A stretch of 64,000 nucleotides of DNA from Cryobacterium sp. GrIS_2_6 (lineage in GTDB: Bacteria > Actinomycetota > Actinomycetes > Actinomycetales > Microbacteriaceae), in assembly GCF_035984545.1 (NCBI RefSeq), contig NZ_JAXCHP010000001.1, positions 1,922,001 to 1,986,000 of the forward strand. Direction: 5' to 3'. Positions 35,944 to 48,174 of the stretch are shown in pieces; the stretch's first letter is position 1; each line of letters opens with the position of its first letter. Position numbers and translations under genes: made by a program. The notes below the pieces were generated by a model. The model was not told the DNA's origin and ran no database searches. It was given only the letters and a program-made list of their open reading frames with translations.

Positions 35944-36005
35944 GCGCGCCATTTCCGCCGTTTCGCGCCAGGCATGCCTGGCGCGAAACGGCGGAAATGG
36001 CGCGC
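35944..36005. repeat. 62-bp perfect palindrome, copy 1
   Basis: The 31-base left arm (from GCGCGCCATTTCC to CGCCAGGCA) is mirrored exactly by the right arm with no loop; the centre is GGCATGCC. It lies between the pheT stop and argC, on the pheT side. The inner 28 bases recur at 59417-59454, where a one-base change in each arm keeps the longer palindrome intact. It could act as a terminator for pheT, a protein-binding site or a dispersed REP-like element. Confidence 0.85.
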
Positions 36006-36016
36006 ACCCCGGAACT

Positions 36017-38580
36017 TTACTCGCGGAGGGTCGCGTCGAAGCGGGCGGCCGCGACGGCCACGCCGGCGAGCTTCGCGTCGCTCGCTTCCGCGGCGGTCAG
36101 GGTGCGGTCGGTGGCCCGGAATCGCAGCGCGAACGTCAGCGACTTGCGGCCGGGCTCGATGCCGGTGCCGCGGTAGTCGTCGACGAGCTCGATGTGGTCG
36201 AGCAGCGGACCGGCCCCTTCAGCCACGGCCGCGAGCACCTCGGCTGCGGGCACCGTGGCGCTGACGACGAGCGAGAGGTCCTGGGTTGCTGCGGGCATCG
36301 TCTTGATCGATGCGGCGTGCAGTTCGGCACCGGCCTGGGCGAAGACGTCGGAGAGGGTGATCTCGGCGACGGCGACGACGGCGGGCAGGTCGAAGCCGGT
36401 CGCGACGGCGGGCAGCAGTTCGCCTGCGAAGCCGACGCTCCGTTCCCCGGCGGGGGTGGCGACGAACAGCTCGGCAGTGCGGCCGGGGTGCATCGCCGGG
36501 TGCGCGCCCTGACGCACCAGAATCGGCACGCCGGTCGCGAGCGCGACCTGCTGCACGGCGGCGAGGGCGTCCTGCCAGCCTGCGGCAATCGGGGGGCGGC
36601 CCGGCTGGTGCCGCACGGTGTTCCCGGTGAGAGCGATGGCGACGCAGTACGGCTGCGGCGGGATGCCCACGTTGAGCTCGGCCTCGAGTGCCGTGCTGGG
36701 GCGCAGGGCGCCCGCCGGCACGACGAGGCTGCCGTAGCGGATGCCCGCCACCGGACGGAAGACAAGGCCCTGTTCGAAGACGGCCAGGTCGGTGATCCCG
36801 CGAGAACGGTTGCGGTGCGCGATCCGCAGCAGGCCAGGGAGGATCGAGGTGCGCAGGAACGGCGCCTCGCCGTCGAGCGGGTTGGCGACGCGGATCTGGG
36901 GGACCTCGGCGGCGGCGGCACCGGCCGCATCCGTCGTGGTCGCGAGCGGTGCAAAGAGGCGGTTGTCGGCCTCGGACACGAACGGGTAGGCGAGCACCTC
37001 GGTGTGGCCGGTGGCCGCGAGGGTCTGCGCGACCGTGCGGCGCAGGCGCTGCACGAGCGTCAGGCCGCGGCCGGGCGGGGCAACCGGGAGCACAGAGGGG
37101 ATGCTGTCGTAGCCGACGATCCGGGCGACCTCCTCTGCGAGGGTCCACTTGTCGGTGAGGTCAGGCCGCCAGGTCGGCGGAGTCACCGAGAGTCCGGTCG
37201 GGGTTTCTACGAGCAGGCCGCCGATCTCGGCGAGGGCTGAGCGCTCCTCGTCGTCCGAGTAGGTGCGCCCGATCAGCCCTGCGATGAAGTCGCGCGGGAG
37301 CTCGATCGCGACGGGCGGCACCGAGGAGTCGAGCGCGGAGCCGAGGCCGTCCGCGGTTCCGCCGGCGAGGTCGACGAGCAGCTGCACGACGCGGGCCGCG
37401 GCGACGACGGCGACCTGCGGGTCCACTCCGCGTTCAAAGCGCCGGGAGGCCTCGCTCGGGAGCTTGTGGCGGCGGGCGCTGCGGGCGATCGACACCGGGT
37501 CGAAGTTTGCGGCCTCGATGAGCACATTCGTGGTGGATGTACCGATCTCGGTGCTTCGGCCGCCCATCACGCCGGCGAGGCCGATGGCACCGGACTCGTC
37601 GGTGATCAGGAGGTCTTCGGGATTCAGGGCGCGCACGACGCCGTCGAGGGTCGTGAGCTTCTCCCCCGGTTCCGCCCGGCGCACCAGGATGCCGCCGGCG
37701 AGGGCGTCGAGGTCGTAGCCGTGCAGCGGCTGGCCGAGTTCGAGCATGACGTAGTTGGTCACGTCGACGACGAGCGAGATGGAACGCATGCCGGCGAGTG
37801 CGAGCCGGGTGATCATCCAGGCGGGAGTGGGCCGGGACGGGTCGACGCCGCGCACGGCGCGGGTCACGAAGACGCTCGCGCCCACGCGACCGCGGATGGG
37901 GGCCGCGTCGGCGAGCGTGACGGGGAAATCAATCGTGGAAACCGCGGTCACCGTCGCGAGGGCGGGGTCGCGGAAGGCGGCCCCGGTCGCGTGCGAGTAT
38001 TCGCGGGCGATGCCGCGGATCGAGAACGCGTAGCCGCGGTCGGGGGTCACATTGACTTCGACGGCGGTGTCGTCGAGGCCGAGGAGGGCGATCGCGTCGG
38101 TGCCGACCGGGGCGTCGTCGAGGCCGAGGTTCACCAGCCGCAGGATGCCGTCGTGCTCGTCGCCGAGGCCGAGCTCGCGGGCCGAGGCGATCATGCCGTC
38201 GGAGACGTGGCCGTAGGTCTTGCGGGGCGCGATCGGGAACGGGCCGGGGAGCACCGCGCCGGGCAGGGTCACGACGACCTTGTCGCCGACGACGAAGTTG
38301 TGGGCGCCGCAGACGATGCCGTGCACGGCGGGGCCGCCGTCGGCTGCGGTCTCGTCGCCGGGGGCGACGCGCACCTGGCACCAGTTGATGACCTTGCCGT
38401 TGGTCTGCGGCTCGCGGACGAAGGCGAGCACCTCGCCGACCACGATCGGGCCGGACAGCTCGAAGCGGTGGATCTCTTCTTCTTCGAGGCCGACGCTCAC
38501 GAGGGCGGCGTGCACGGCTTCGGGGGTCGTGCCGGGTTCGAGGTCGACGAATTCGCCGAGCCAGCTCAGGGGAACGCGCA

Positions 38581-38581
<1 letters not shown>
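36017..38581 (-). CDS. pheT: Phenylalanyl-tRNA synthetase beta subunit
   Basis: Partner of PheS in the alpha2-beta2 enzyme. The 854-residue product starts MRVPLSWLGEFVDL. It has a tRNA-binding (EMAP-like) domain at about residues 40-160, the B3/B4 editing region, a B5 domain and a C-terminal anticodon-binding domain (KTMPAATQDLSLVV onward). The ATG overlaps the pheS stop (ATGA). A longer frame on the same strand is a shadow of pheS. Confidence 0.97.
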
Positions 38582-40471
<1,890 letters not shown>

Positions 40472-40475
<4 letters not shown>

Positions 40476-41119
40476 CGGAGCACCGCCACTCTCTTCTCGA
40501 CCCGGCCGGCGATAATGCCGAGGGTCACGGTGATCAGCAGGTAGAAGACGGCCACCGCGAGCAGGATCGCGAGCACCTGGTCGCCGCGGTCGTTGGTGAC
40601 CTGGCGGGCGGCGCCGAAGAGTTCGAAGACGAAGAAGGCGCCGGCGACGGACGTGTTCTTCGCGAGGGCGATGAACACGTTGATCAGGGGCGGCACGACC
40701 ATCCGCAGTGCCTGCGGCAGGATCACGAAGGCGAGCGACTGGCCGAAGCCGAGCCCGATGCTCCGGGCGGCCTCGGCCTGGCCGACGTGCACGCCGTTGA
40801 TCCCGCTACGCACGGCTTCGGCGACGAAAGGCGAGGTGTACACGGTGAGGCCGATCGCGGCGAGCGTGAAGTAGCCGGGCGAGAACTGCAGGTATGGCAG
40901 CAGGAACGCGCAGAAGAAGAGAATCAGGGTCAGGGGTGTGTTGCGGATGATCTCGGTGTAGACCGTGGCGAAGCCGCGGAACGAGCCGATGGGCGAGATG
41001 CGCAGGCCGGCAACGATCAGTCCGAGAATGAGTGCGCCCACCCCGGAGATGACGAGCAGGCCGAGGGTGTTTCGAAAGCCTTCGAGGAAGACCGGCAGGT
41101 TATCGATGACTGCGTCCAT
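40472..41119 (-). CDS. gluC: Amino acid ABC transporter permease, GluC type
   Basis: Second permease subunit, 215 residues. It has about five membrane segments and the EAA-loop region EAVRSGINGVHVGQAEAARSIGLGF, then ILPQALRMVVPPLIN. It pairs with GluD to form the heterodimeric channel. A 100-base gap separates it from the binding-protein gene. Confidence 0.9.
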
Positions 41120-41219
41120 GCCTCAACTCCTCTTCTGTGTCTGTGGGTGTCGGTGGGTGCATGCGAACGCGCGGCCGGGCGGATGCCGCAGTGGGCATCC
41201 GCCCGGCGTCGTACGGGTT

Positions 41220-42086
41220 CTAGTAGCGGTTGATGGTCGGCGGGGTGGGGGTGTCGAGGACCTTACCGGCAGTGGCCTCCCAGGCCGCTGCCCAGGTCCC
41301 GTCGGTGAAGGAGGCGTCCAGGGTGTCGTTGATGAAGCCGCGGAATTCGGTGTCGTCCTTCTTCAGCCCGATACCGTACGGCTCCTTAGTGAAGGGCTTG
41401 CCGACGACCTCGAATTCGCCGGAGTTCTGGTCGGCGAGACCGGCGAGGATGACGTTGTCGGTCGTGACCGCGACGACTTCACCGCTGCGCAGCGGGCCGA
41501 GGCAGTTGGAGTAGGTGTCCGTCGCGATCACGTTGCTCGTGTACGCAGCGATGTTCTTCTCCGAGGTCGAGCCGCTCACGGTGCAGACCGGCTTGCCGGT
41601 GAGGTCTTCGGGCCCGGTGATCTTGTTCGGGTTCCCGGCGAGCACGAGCAGGTCCTGTCCGGCTTCGTAGTACGGTCCGGCGAAGGAGACGACCTCCTCG
41701 CGCTTGTCGTTGATCGTGTAGGTCGCGATGACGATGTCGACCTGGCCGTTCGTGATGAACGGTTCCCGGTTGGCCGAGACGGTCTCGACCCAGCTGATCT
41801 TGTCCGCTGCGATGCCGAGTTTGGCCGCAATGAGCTTGCCGATCTCGACGTCGAATCCGACGGGGCCGTTCGGGCCCTTGAGCCCGAACAACGGCTGGTC
41901 GAACTTGGTGCCGATGGTGATCTTGCCTGCTTCGGCGAGCTTGGCCATGGTCGTGCCCGGCGCGAACGTCGGGGTGGCGGCGACGGGGGCAGCTGAGGGG
42001 GTTGCACCGGAGTCGGTGCAGGCGCTGAGCGTGAGAACGCTCGCGAGGGCAATGGCAGAAATCACTAGACCTTTATTGAGTCGCAT
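41220..42086 (-). CDS. gluB: Amino acid ABC transporter substrate-binding lipoprotein, GluB type
   Basis: Captures the amino acid outside the membrane. The 288-residue precursor has a signal peptide and lipobox (LTLSAC, lipid-modified Cys23), then a type II periplasmic-binding fold. The segments GFDVEIGKLIAAKLG and ATYTINDKREEVVSFAGPYY are typical of glutamate or polar amino acid binders. I chose ATG 42086; the ATG at 42137 would place extra residues before the signal peptide. Substrate is inferred from family and gene order. Confidence 0.92.
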   Translation of the reverse strand: MRLNKGLVISAIALASVLTLSACTDSGATPSAAPVAATPTFAPGTTMAKLAEAGKITIGTKFDQPLFGLKGPNGPVGFDVEIGKLIAAKLGIAADKISWVETVSANREPFITNGQVDIVIATYTINDKREEVVSFAGPYYEAGQDLLVLAGNPNKITGPEDLTGKPVCTVSGSTSEKNIAAYTSNVIATDTYSNCLGPLRSGEVVAVTTDNVILAGLADQNSGEFEVVGKPFTKEPYGIGLKKDDTEFRGFINDTLDASFTDGTWAAAWEATAGKVLDTPTPPTINRY

Positions 42087-42157
42087 GGTGTCCTCCTGGG
42101 TGCTGTGTGCGGGGATCGCCGGTCGTGTGACCGGCAAGTACTGCGGGAAGAGGATCC

Positions 42158-42946
42158 TCAGTGCGCGAGGATCTTCGAAAGGAAGTCTTTGGCGCGGGTG
42201 GTCTGCGGGTTGGTGAAGAAACGGTCCGGGGTCGATTCCTCGACGATCTCGCCCTCGGCCATGAAGATGACCCGGTTGGCGGCCCTGCGGGCGAAGCCCA
42301 TCTCGTGGGTGACCACGATCATGGTCATTCCGTCGTTGGCGAGATCGATCATGACCTCGAGGACCTCGTTGATCATTTCTGGGTCGAGCGCGCTCGTCGG
42401 CTCGTCGAGGAGGATGACCTTGGGTTCCATGGCGAGGGCCCGGGCGATTGCCACACGCTGCTGCTGGCCGCCGGAGAGCTGGGCGGGCATCTTGTGGGCC
42501 TGGTCGGCGACGCCGACCCGCTCGAGGAGGGCCATCGCCCTGGTCTCGGCATCGGCCTTGGACAGCCCGCGCACCTTGATCGGCCCGAGGGTGACGTTCT
42601 GCAGTACGGTCATGTGCGCGAACAGGTTGAAGGCCTGGAAGACCATGCCGACGTCGGCCCGCAGCCGGGCCAGGCCCCTACCCTCTTCGGGAAGGGCCTG
42701 CCCGTCGATCGTGATGACGCCGGAGTCGATCGTCTCGAGGCGATTAATCGCCCGGCAGAGCGTGGACTTGCCCGACCCGCTCGGGCCGATGACGACGACG
42801 ACCTCGCCACGGGTGACGACGGCGTTGATGTTCTTGAGGACGTGCAGCTCGCCGAAGTGCTTGTTGACATCGGTAACGACCACGAGGGGCTCGCCCCGAC
42901 GCACCGTGATGTTCGACGTAGCCGGCGTGGGATCTGTAGGCTCCAT
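42158..42946 (-). CDS. gluA: Amino acid ABC transporter ATP-binding protein, GluA type
   Basis: Cytosolic ATPase of the importer, 262 residues. Walker A (GPSGSGKST near residue 54), the Q-loop ([13 protein letters not shown]), signature [14 protein letters not shown], Walker B ([13 protein letters not shown]) and the switch His (VTHEMGF) are all intact. It is the first gene of the leftward set A-B-C-D. The 90-base upstream gap contains an inverted repeat (GCGAACC/GGTTCGC) with no T-run. Confidence 0.95.
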   Translation of the reverse strand: MEPTDPTPATSNITVRRGEPLVVVTDVNKHFGELHVLKNINAVVTRGEVVVVIGPSGSGKSTLCRAINRLETIDSGVITIDGQALPEEGRGLARLRADVGMVFQAFNLFAHMTVLQNVTLGPIKVRGLSKADAETRAMALLERVGVADQAHKMPAQLSGGQQQRVAIARALAMEPKVILLDEPTSALDPEMINEVLEVMIDLANDGMTMIVVTHEMGFARRAANRVIFMAEGEIVEESTPDRFFTNPQTTRAKDFLSKILAH

Positions 42947-43036
42947 CCAACAAACCTAGAACAGATTCTTAGTTATGCGAACCAAATTTTGCTCGGTTCG
43001 CGCGTTCGCCGACGCCGGCCGCCCGCTTCCGGCAGG

Positions 43037-43837
43037 TCAGCTGCGCTGCGCGAAGGCGCTTTCGTATAGGCAGACGGATGCCGCGGTCGCGAGGTTCATC
43101 GACTCGGCGTGGCCGTAGATCGGCACGGTGATCGAGCGGTCGACGAGGGCCAGGTCCTCGTCGGTCAGCCCGCGGGCCTCGTTGCCGAACAACCAGGCCG
43201 TCGGCGCGAGAAGGAGTCCCTCGTTGCGGGCGGCGAGCAGGTCGGTGCCCTTGATGTCGGCGGCGAAGATCTGGAGGCCGGCGAAGCGGGCGCGTTCGCG
43301 GACGTCGTCGAGGGTGACGCCGACGGCGACAGGCAGGTGGAAGATCGAGCCAGTGGACGAGCGCACGACCTTGGGGTTGTAGAGGTCGACGCTGCGACCG
43401 GTGAAGATCACGGCGTCGGCACCGGCGGCATCCGCTGCCCGGATGATCGTGCCGGCGTTGCCCGGGTCACGCACCTCTTCGAGGATGGCGATGAGCTTCG
43501 GCTCCTTGGCGAAGATCTCCTTGACCGAGGTCGGGAACTGGTGGCAGACCGCGACGAAGCCCTGCGGGGTGACGGTGTCCGCCATCGTCTCGAGGACCTG
43601 TTCGGTGACGAATTCGACGTCGACGCCGGCATCGACGGCAGTTTCGGCGATCTCGGGGTGGCGCTCGAGGGCCGTCGGGGTTGCGTACAGCTCGACGACG
43701 AGCTCTGGGCGGAAGTTCAGGGCCTCGGCGACGGCCTGCGGGCCCTCAAGGAGGAACAGCCCGGTCTCGGACCGCGCGGCCCGGTTCGACAGCTTCGCAA
43801 CGGCCCGCACGCGCGGAGAACGGGGATTATCTAACAT
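43037..43837 (-). CDS. SpoU/TrmH-family RNA ribose methyltransferase
   Basis: Probable 23S rRNA or tRNA 2'-O-methyltransferase (the M. tuberculosis gene upstream of pheS is called tsnR). The 266-residue protein has an N-terminal substrate-binding domain (FLLEGPQAVAEAL). The C-terminal SPOUT domain carries motifs EEVRDPGNAGTIIRAADAAGAD, LFGNEARGL and PIYGHAESMNLATAASVCLYE. The ATG at 43837 is divergent from the glycosyltransferase gene. The target nucleotide is not known. Confidence 0.92.
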   Translation of the reverse strand: MLDNPRSPRVRAVAKLSNRAARSETGLFLLEGPQAVAEALNFRPELVVELYATPTALERHPEIAETAVDAGVDVEFVTEQVLETMADTVTPQGFVAVCHQFPTSVKEIFAKEPKLIAILEEVRDPGNAGTIIRAADAAGADAVIFTGRSVDLYNPKVVRSSTGSIFHLPVAVGVTLDDVRERARFAGLQIFAADIKGTDLLAARNEGLLLAPTAWLFGNEARGLTDEDLALVDRSITVPIYGHAESMNLATAASVCLYESAFAQRS

Positions 43838-43893
43838 ACTGCCAGCCTACTTGCCGGGGCTGGAACGGCGCGGATGCCGCGCTGACAGCCGGC

Positions 43894-43921
43894 CATAGCC
43901 ATCTCATAGCGCCGGCATAGC
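43894..43921 (+). promoter_or_regulatory. Three CATAGC direct repeats at exact 11-bp spacing
   Basis: CATAGC occurs at 43894, 43905 and 43916, with a degenerate CATGGA at 43927. Spacing of one helical turn on the same face is typical of OmpR/PhoB-type response-regulator sites. It lies 52 bases before the glycosyltransferase start, in the gap between divergent genes. Confidence 0.6.
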
Positions 43922-43972
43922 TGACCCATGGACGCACTCGGCAAGCTCAAGGGATCAACCTTTGGAGGAGCC

Positions 43973-46204
43973 ATGACCGGCCACATCGTTCCGGGTCACG
44001 TGACCCGCCCACCCGTACCCGTGCCGCGCACACCCGGCGCGACCACAGGGTCCAGCACGTCCAGCGGGTCCAGCGCGTCCGGCGCCGCAGCGCCGTCGAC
44101 GGCGGGTCGCGGACTGATCGCCCGGATCATTCTCGGAGAACGCGCGGACGCCGCCTGGATCCGGCCGTCGTTCTGGGCTCTCCTGATCGTCACAGGCCTG
44201 CTCTACCTCTGGAACCTGAGCGAGAGCGGCTGGGCGAACAGCTTCTACGCCGCCGCGGTGCAGGCCGGGTCCAGGAGCTGGACCGCCCTGTTCTTCGGAT
44301 CTCTCGACTCCTCGAACTTCATCACCGTCGACAAGCCCCCGGCCTCGCTCTGGGTGATGGGGCTCTCGGCGCGGATCTTCGGCTTCTCGAGCTGGAGCGT
44401 GCTCGTGCCCCAGGCGCTGATGGGCGTCGCGGCCGTCGCCCTCGTCTTCGCGACCGTGCGGCGCAGCCTGGTGGCCTTCGGCCCACGGCCGGGCGCGGTC
44501 GGCGGGCTCGTGGCCGGCGCGGTGCTCGCGTTCACGCCGGCAGCGGCGCTGATGTTCCGCTTCGACAACCCCGATGCGCTCCTGACAGTGCTGATGACGG
44601 CTGCCGCGTACTGCGTGGTCCGCGCGCTGCCCGCCGCGAGCTGGCGCTGGCTCGCCCTCGCCGGCGTCGCCCTCGGCTTCGCCTTCCTGACCAAGATGCT
44701 CCAGGGCCTCCTCGTGCTGCCGGCCTTCGGCCTCGCCTACCTGCTCCTGGCCGACACGATCGTCTGGCGCCGCCTCGCACACCTCGGCGTCGCCGCGGGG
44801 GCCATCGTGGTGTCGGCGGGGTGGTGGGTGCTCGCGGTGGCGGTGTGGCCGGCATCCGCTCGCCCATACATCGGCGGGTCCACGGACAACACCGTGCTCG
44901 ACCTCGTCTTCGGCTACAACGGCCTCGGCCGGATCTTCGGGGCGACCGCAGGCGGCGGCGGGAACGCGGGCGGCGGCACGACGGCCGCGGGCGGCTCGAG
45001 CTTCGGCGGCACGACCGGGCTCAACCGCCTGTTCAGCAGCGAGATGGGCCTCGAGATCTCGTGGCTGCTGCCGACAGCGCTGCTCGCCCTGGTCCTCGGT
45101 CTCTGGGCCACCCGGAAGCGGCACCGTACCGACGGCGCCCGCGCTGCTCTCGTGATCTGGGGCGGCTGGCTGCTCGTGACGGGACTCGTCTTCAGCTACA
45201 TGAGCGGCACCATCCACCCGTACTACACCGTCGCCCTCGCCCCGGCGATCGCGGGCCTCGTCGGCACCGGCGGCGTCGTGCTCTGGCACGGCCGTTCGCA
45301 CTGGTTCGGCCGACTCGGCCTCGCCGCGATGATCGCGGCCGCCGGCGCCTGGGGCTTCGTGCTCCTATCCGAGAACGCGGGCTGGCTGCCGTGGCTGCGC
45401 TGGACACTTCTCGCGGTGACCCTGCTCGGCGCGGCCGGCTTCGTCGTCGGTGCTGCACTGAGCCGGCGCCGCCTCACGACCGTCGCGGTTCTGGTCGGCA
45501 TGCTCGGCGGCCTCGGCGGGAGCGCGGCATACGCGATCGCGACGGCTTCGGTCGCGCACAACGGCTCGATCCCCTCCGTCGGTTCGGTTTCCTCGTCGAG
45601 CGGCATGGGCGGCGGCACGGGTGGCGGCGGGATGGGCGGCGCCCCCACCGGCGACGGCGGCGGAACGAGACCCGATGGCGGCACGGCGCCGGAAGGCGCA
45701 GGCGGCACTCCCCCGACGGGAGGCACCGGCGGTCCGGGCGGCTCGGGCACGACCGGAACGACGGGCACCGATACCGGCTCCGGCACGAGCGAAACGGGCA
45801 CGGATGCCGCGGCGAACGCCGGCGACTCCGGCTCGGCTCCCTCCGGCGCGGGTTCGGATTCCGCGACCTCGTCCGACGTCACCGCCCTGCTCACGGCATC
45901 GACGGCCCGCTGGGCCGCGGCGGTCGACGGATCGCAGTCCGCGGCGACGCTCGAACTGGCCACCGGCGTCGCCGTGATGGCGATCGGCGGCTGGAGCAGT
46001 GACCCGACGCCGACGCTCGGCGAGTTCCAGGCGTACGTCGCGGCCGGCGACGTCGGCTACTACATCTCCGGAAGCCAGGGCGGCGGCGGCATGGGCGGCG
46101 GCGACAGCACAGCGACGGCGATCGCGACCTGGGTGGCCGCGACATACACCGCGACCACGGTCGGCGGCTCGACCGTCTACGACCTCTCGACCCCCGCCAC
46201 CTGA
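43973..46204 (+). CDS. Membrane glycosyltransferase, family 39 / ArnT-like
   Basis: Probably transfers a sugar from a lipid carrier on the outer face of the membrane. The 743-residue product has about 12 hydrophobic segments from residue 70 to 530. The early loop NFITVDKPPASLWV fits the GT39/PMT pattern, with a conserved acidic residue in the first extracellular loop. Residues about 540-640 are a Gly/Thr/Ser/Pro-rich linker, and the last 110 form a small domain (FQAYVAAGDVGYYISG). I chose ATG 43973, which has GGAGGAG 3-9 bases upstream, over ATG 43928, which lacks one. Regulation by the CATAGC repeats upstream is likely. Confidence 0.88.
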   Translation: MTGHIVPGHVTRPPVPVPRTPGATTGSSTSSGSSASGAAAPSTAGRGLIARIILGERADAAWIRPSFWALLIVTGLLYLWNLSESGWANSFYAAAVQAGSRSWTALFFGSLDSSNFITVDKPPASLWVMGLSARIFGFSSWSVLVPQALMGVAAVALVFATVRRSLVAFGPRPGAVGGLVAGAVLAFTPAAALMFRFDNPDALLTVLMTAAAYCVVRALPAASWRWLALAGVALGFAFLTKMLQGLLVLPAFGLAYLLLADTIVWRRLAHLGVAAGAIVVSAGWWVLAVAVWPASARPYIGGSTDNTVLDLVFGYNGLGRIFGATAGGGGNAGGGTTAAGGSSFGGTTGLNRLFSSEMGLEISWLLPTALLALVLGLWATRKRHRTDGARAALVIWGGWLLVTGLVFSYMSGTIHPYYTVALAPAIAGLVGTGGVVLWHGRSHWFGRLGLAAMIAAAGAWGFVLLSENAGWLPWLRWTLLAVTLLGAAGFVVGAALSRRRLTTVAVLVGMLGGLGGSAAYAIATASVAHNGSIPSVGSVSSSSGMGGGTGGGGMGGAPTGDGGGTRPDGGTAPEGAGGTPPTGGTGGPGGSGTTGTTGTDTGSGTSETGTDAAANAGDSGSAPSGAGSDSATSSDVTALLTASTARWAAAVDGSQSAATLELATGVAVMAIGGWSSDPTPTLGEFQAYVAAGDVGYYISGSQGGGGMGGGDSTATAIATWVAATYTATTVGGSTVYDLSTPAT

Positions 46205-46222
46205 CACCGGGCACGGGCACGC

Positions 46223-46259
46223 AAAAACGGGAGTGGGCCCTGGGGCCCGCTCCCGTTTT
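46223..46259. terminator. Bidirectional terminator between the glycosyltransferase gene and rplT
   Basis: A long stem (AAAACGGGAGTGGGCC with GGCCCGCTCCCGTTTT, one mismatch) has A-run and T-run flanks on both strands. It sits between convergent genes and serves both. Confidence 0.85.
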
Positions 46260-46322
46260 GGGTGATGCGAAGTGCTGGTGGAACGAACTGCTAGCGAACT
46301 GAACGGCGCTGAAGCGTGAAGG

Positions 46323-46709
46323 CTAGGCCTTGACCTTCGGTGCGGACGTGTCGGCGGGCAGTGCTGCCTTGGCGCTCTCGACGATGGCGGCGAAGGTGGC
46401 CGCTTCGTTGACCGCGAGGTCGGCGAGGATACGACGGTCGACCTCGATGCCGGCCAGGGCGAGGCCCTGGATGAGGCGGTTGTAGGTCAGGCCGTTCTGG
46501 CGGGACGCAGCGTTGATCCGCTGGATCCACAGGCGACGGAAGTCACCCTTGCGTGCACGACGGTCACGGTAGCTGTATGTGAAGGAGTGAGTGAGCTGCT
46601 CCTTGGCCTTCGTGACCAAACGGGAGCGCTGGCCGCGGTAACCCTTGGCGCGCTCGAGGATGACGCGGCGGCTCTTGTGAGCATTGACCGCTCTTTTTAC
46701 TCTTGCCAT
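46323..46709 (-). CDS. rplT: 50S ribosomal protein L20
   Basis: Early 23S rRNA assembly protein. The 128-residue product has the basic N-terminus ([23 protein letters not shown]) and the conserved [20 protein letters not shown] segment. It follows rpmI by 27 bases in the infC-rpmI-rplT operon. In other bacteria L20 represses this operon; the leader here shows no obvious L20-type site to my eye. Confidence 0.97.
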   Translation of the reverse strand: MARVKRAVNAHKSRRVILERAKGYRGQRSRLVTKAKEQLTHSFTYSYRDRRARKGDFRRLWIQRINAASRQNGLTYNRLIQGLALAGIEVDRRILADLAVNEAATFAAIVESAKAALPADTSAPKVKA

Positions 46710-46736
46710 TTTCTTGTTCCTTTAGGGGTACGGGGT

Positions 46737-46923
46737 CTAGCGACCGAGAAGCTTCTTGATGACCTTGGCGTCGGCCTTGGCCAACACCTGGTCGTGGTTC
46801 AGGCGGGACTTGCGCTGGGTGCTCTTGACCTCGAGGTTGTGGCGCAAACCGGCCTGCTGCTTCATGATCTTGCCGCTGCCGGTTACCTTGAAGCGCTTCT
46901 TAGTCCCGGAGTGGGTCTTCATC

Positions 46924-46931
<8 letters not shown>
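46737..46931 (-). CDS. rpmI: 50S ribosomal protein L35
   Basis: 64 residues beginning [21 protein letters not shown], which matches the family in full. The ATG at 46931 has a strong ribosome-binding site (AGGAGG) and overlaps the infC end by 8 bases. The longer in-frame start at 46976 adds non-conserved residues. Confidence 0.97.
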
Positions 46932-47508
<577 letters not shown>

Positions 47509-47802
47509 GCGTCTCTCCTTCTCTCATGCATCGTGACTACAGCCAGACAACGGATGCCGCCTGGCGACGAAGAGAGGAAAATCGCGTGCGAAATGGTGGA
47601 GCGTTATTGCTCAAACTCAGCAATTCAACAAACACTTCGTACGGCACCCTGTCTACCTTCGCGCCACTGTTTCCAGTGCCACGACGGCGGAGTGCAAACA
47701 ACCCGGTAACCTTTGTGAAGCGGTATGCGCGGGTGGGAGATTATCCACTTTCGTACCGAGATAAATACCTCGGAGCCCGGTCGAGTCTAACAGAGGAATG
47801 CA
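47509..47802. other. Divergent gap between infC and the DUF1844 gene
   Basis: 294 bases without a gene. It holds the infC leader. Reverse-strand GGATAATC near 47736 could be part of a -10 region, but I could not find a matching -35. Small hairpins are present (CACTG-TTTC-CAGTG near 47665). No tRNA or known riboswitch is visible. Confidence 0.4.
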
Positions 47803-48150
47803 GTGACCAGTAGCACAAGCCAGGATGCCAGCCAGGAAACCCGCGATATCGCCGATGTGGCCGCCGTGGAGATCATCACGACGGCGTGCGTGCACCTGAT
47901 GAGCGCCGCTGCGGTGAAGTGCGGGCTCGCCGACGACCCCGAAACGCAGATCGACCTCGACGAGGCCCGGAAGCTCATCAACGCCCTCGCCGGGCTAGTA
48001 ACGGCGGCCGCCCCCGACATCGCCGACATGCACGCGCGGAGCCTGCGCGACGGGCTGCGTTCACTGCAGCTCGCGTTCCGCGAGGCCTCCGCGATCCCGG
48101 ACCCGATCGGCGCAGGTCCAGGCGAGAAGTACACCGGCCCGGTCAACTAG
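47803..48150 (+). CDS. DUF1844-family protein
   Basis: The 115-residue protein has the DUF1844 core: VEIITTACVHLMSAAAVKCGL, then DLDEARKLINALAGLVTA. It starts at GTG 47803 behind AGAGGA and is divergent from infC. DUF1844 genes are common beside infC in actinobacteria, and no biochemical function is known to me. The C-terminal tail (GPGEKYTGPVN) is also a family habit. Confidence 0.88.
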   Translation: MTSSTSQDASQETRDIADVAAVEIITTACVHLMSAAAVKCGLADDPETQIDLDEARKLINALAGLVTAAAPDIADMHARSLRDGLRSLQLAFREASAIPDPIGAGPGEKYTGPVN

Positions 48151-48174
48151 CCCGACCGTTCCCTGACGCATCCT

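Noticed and set aside
42947..43036. Inverted repeat GCGAACC/GGTTCGC as terminator of the trmH-family gene
   Set aside because: No T-run follows on the reverse strand and the loop is long; it could equally be an operator, so I left it unassigned.
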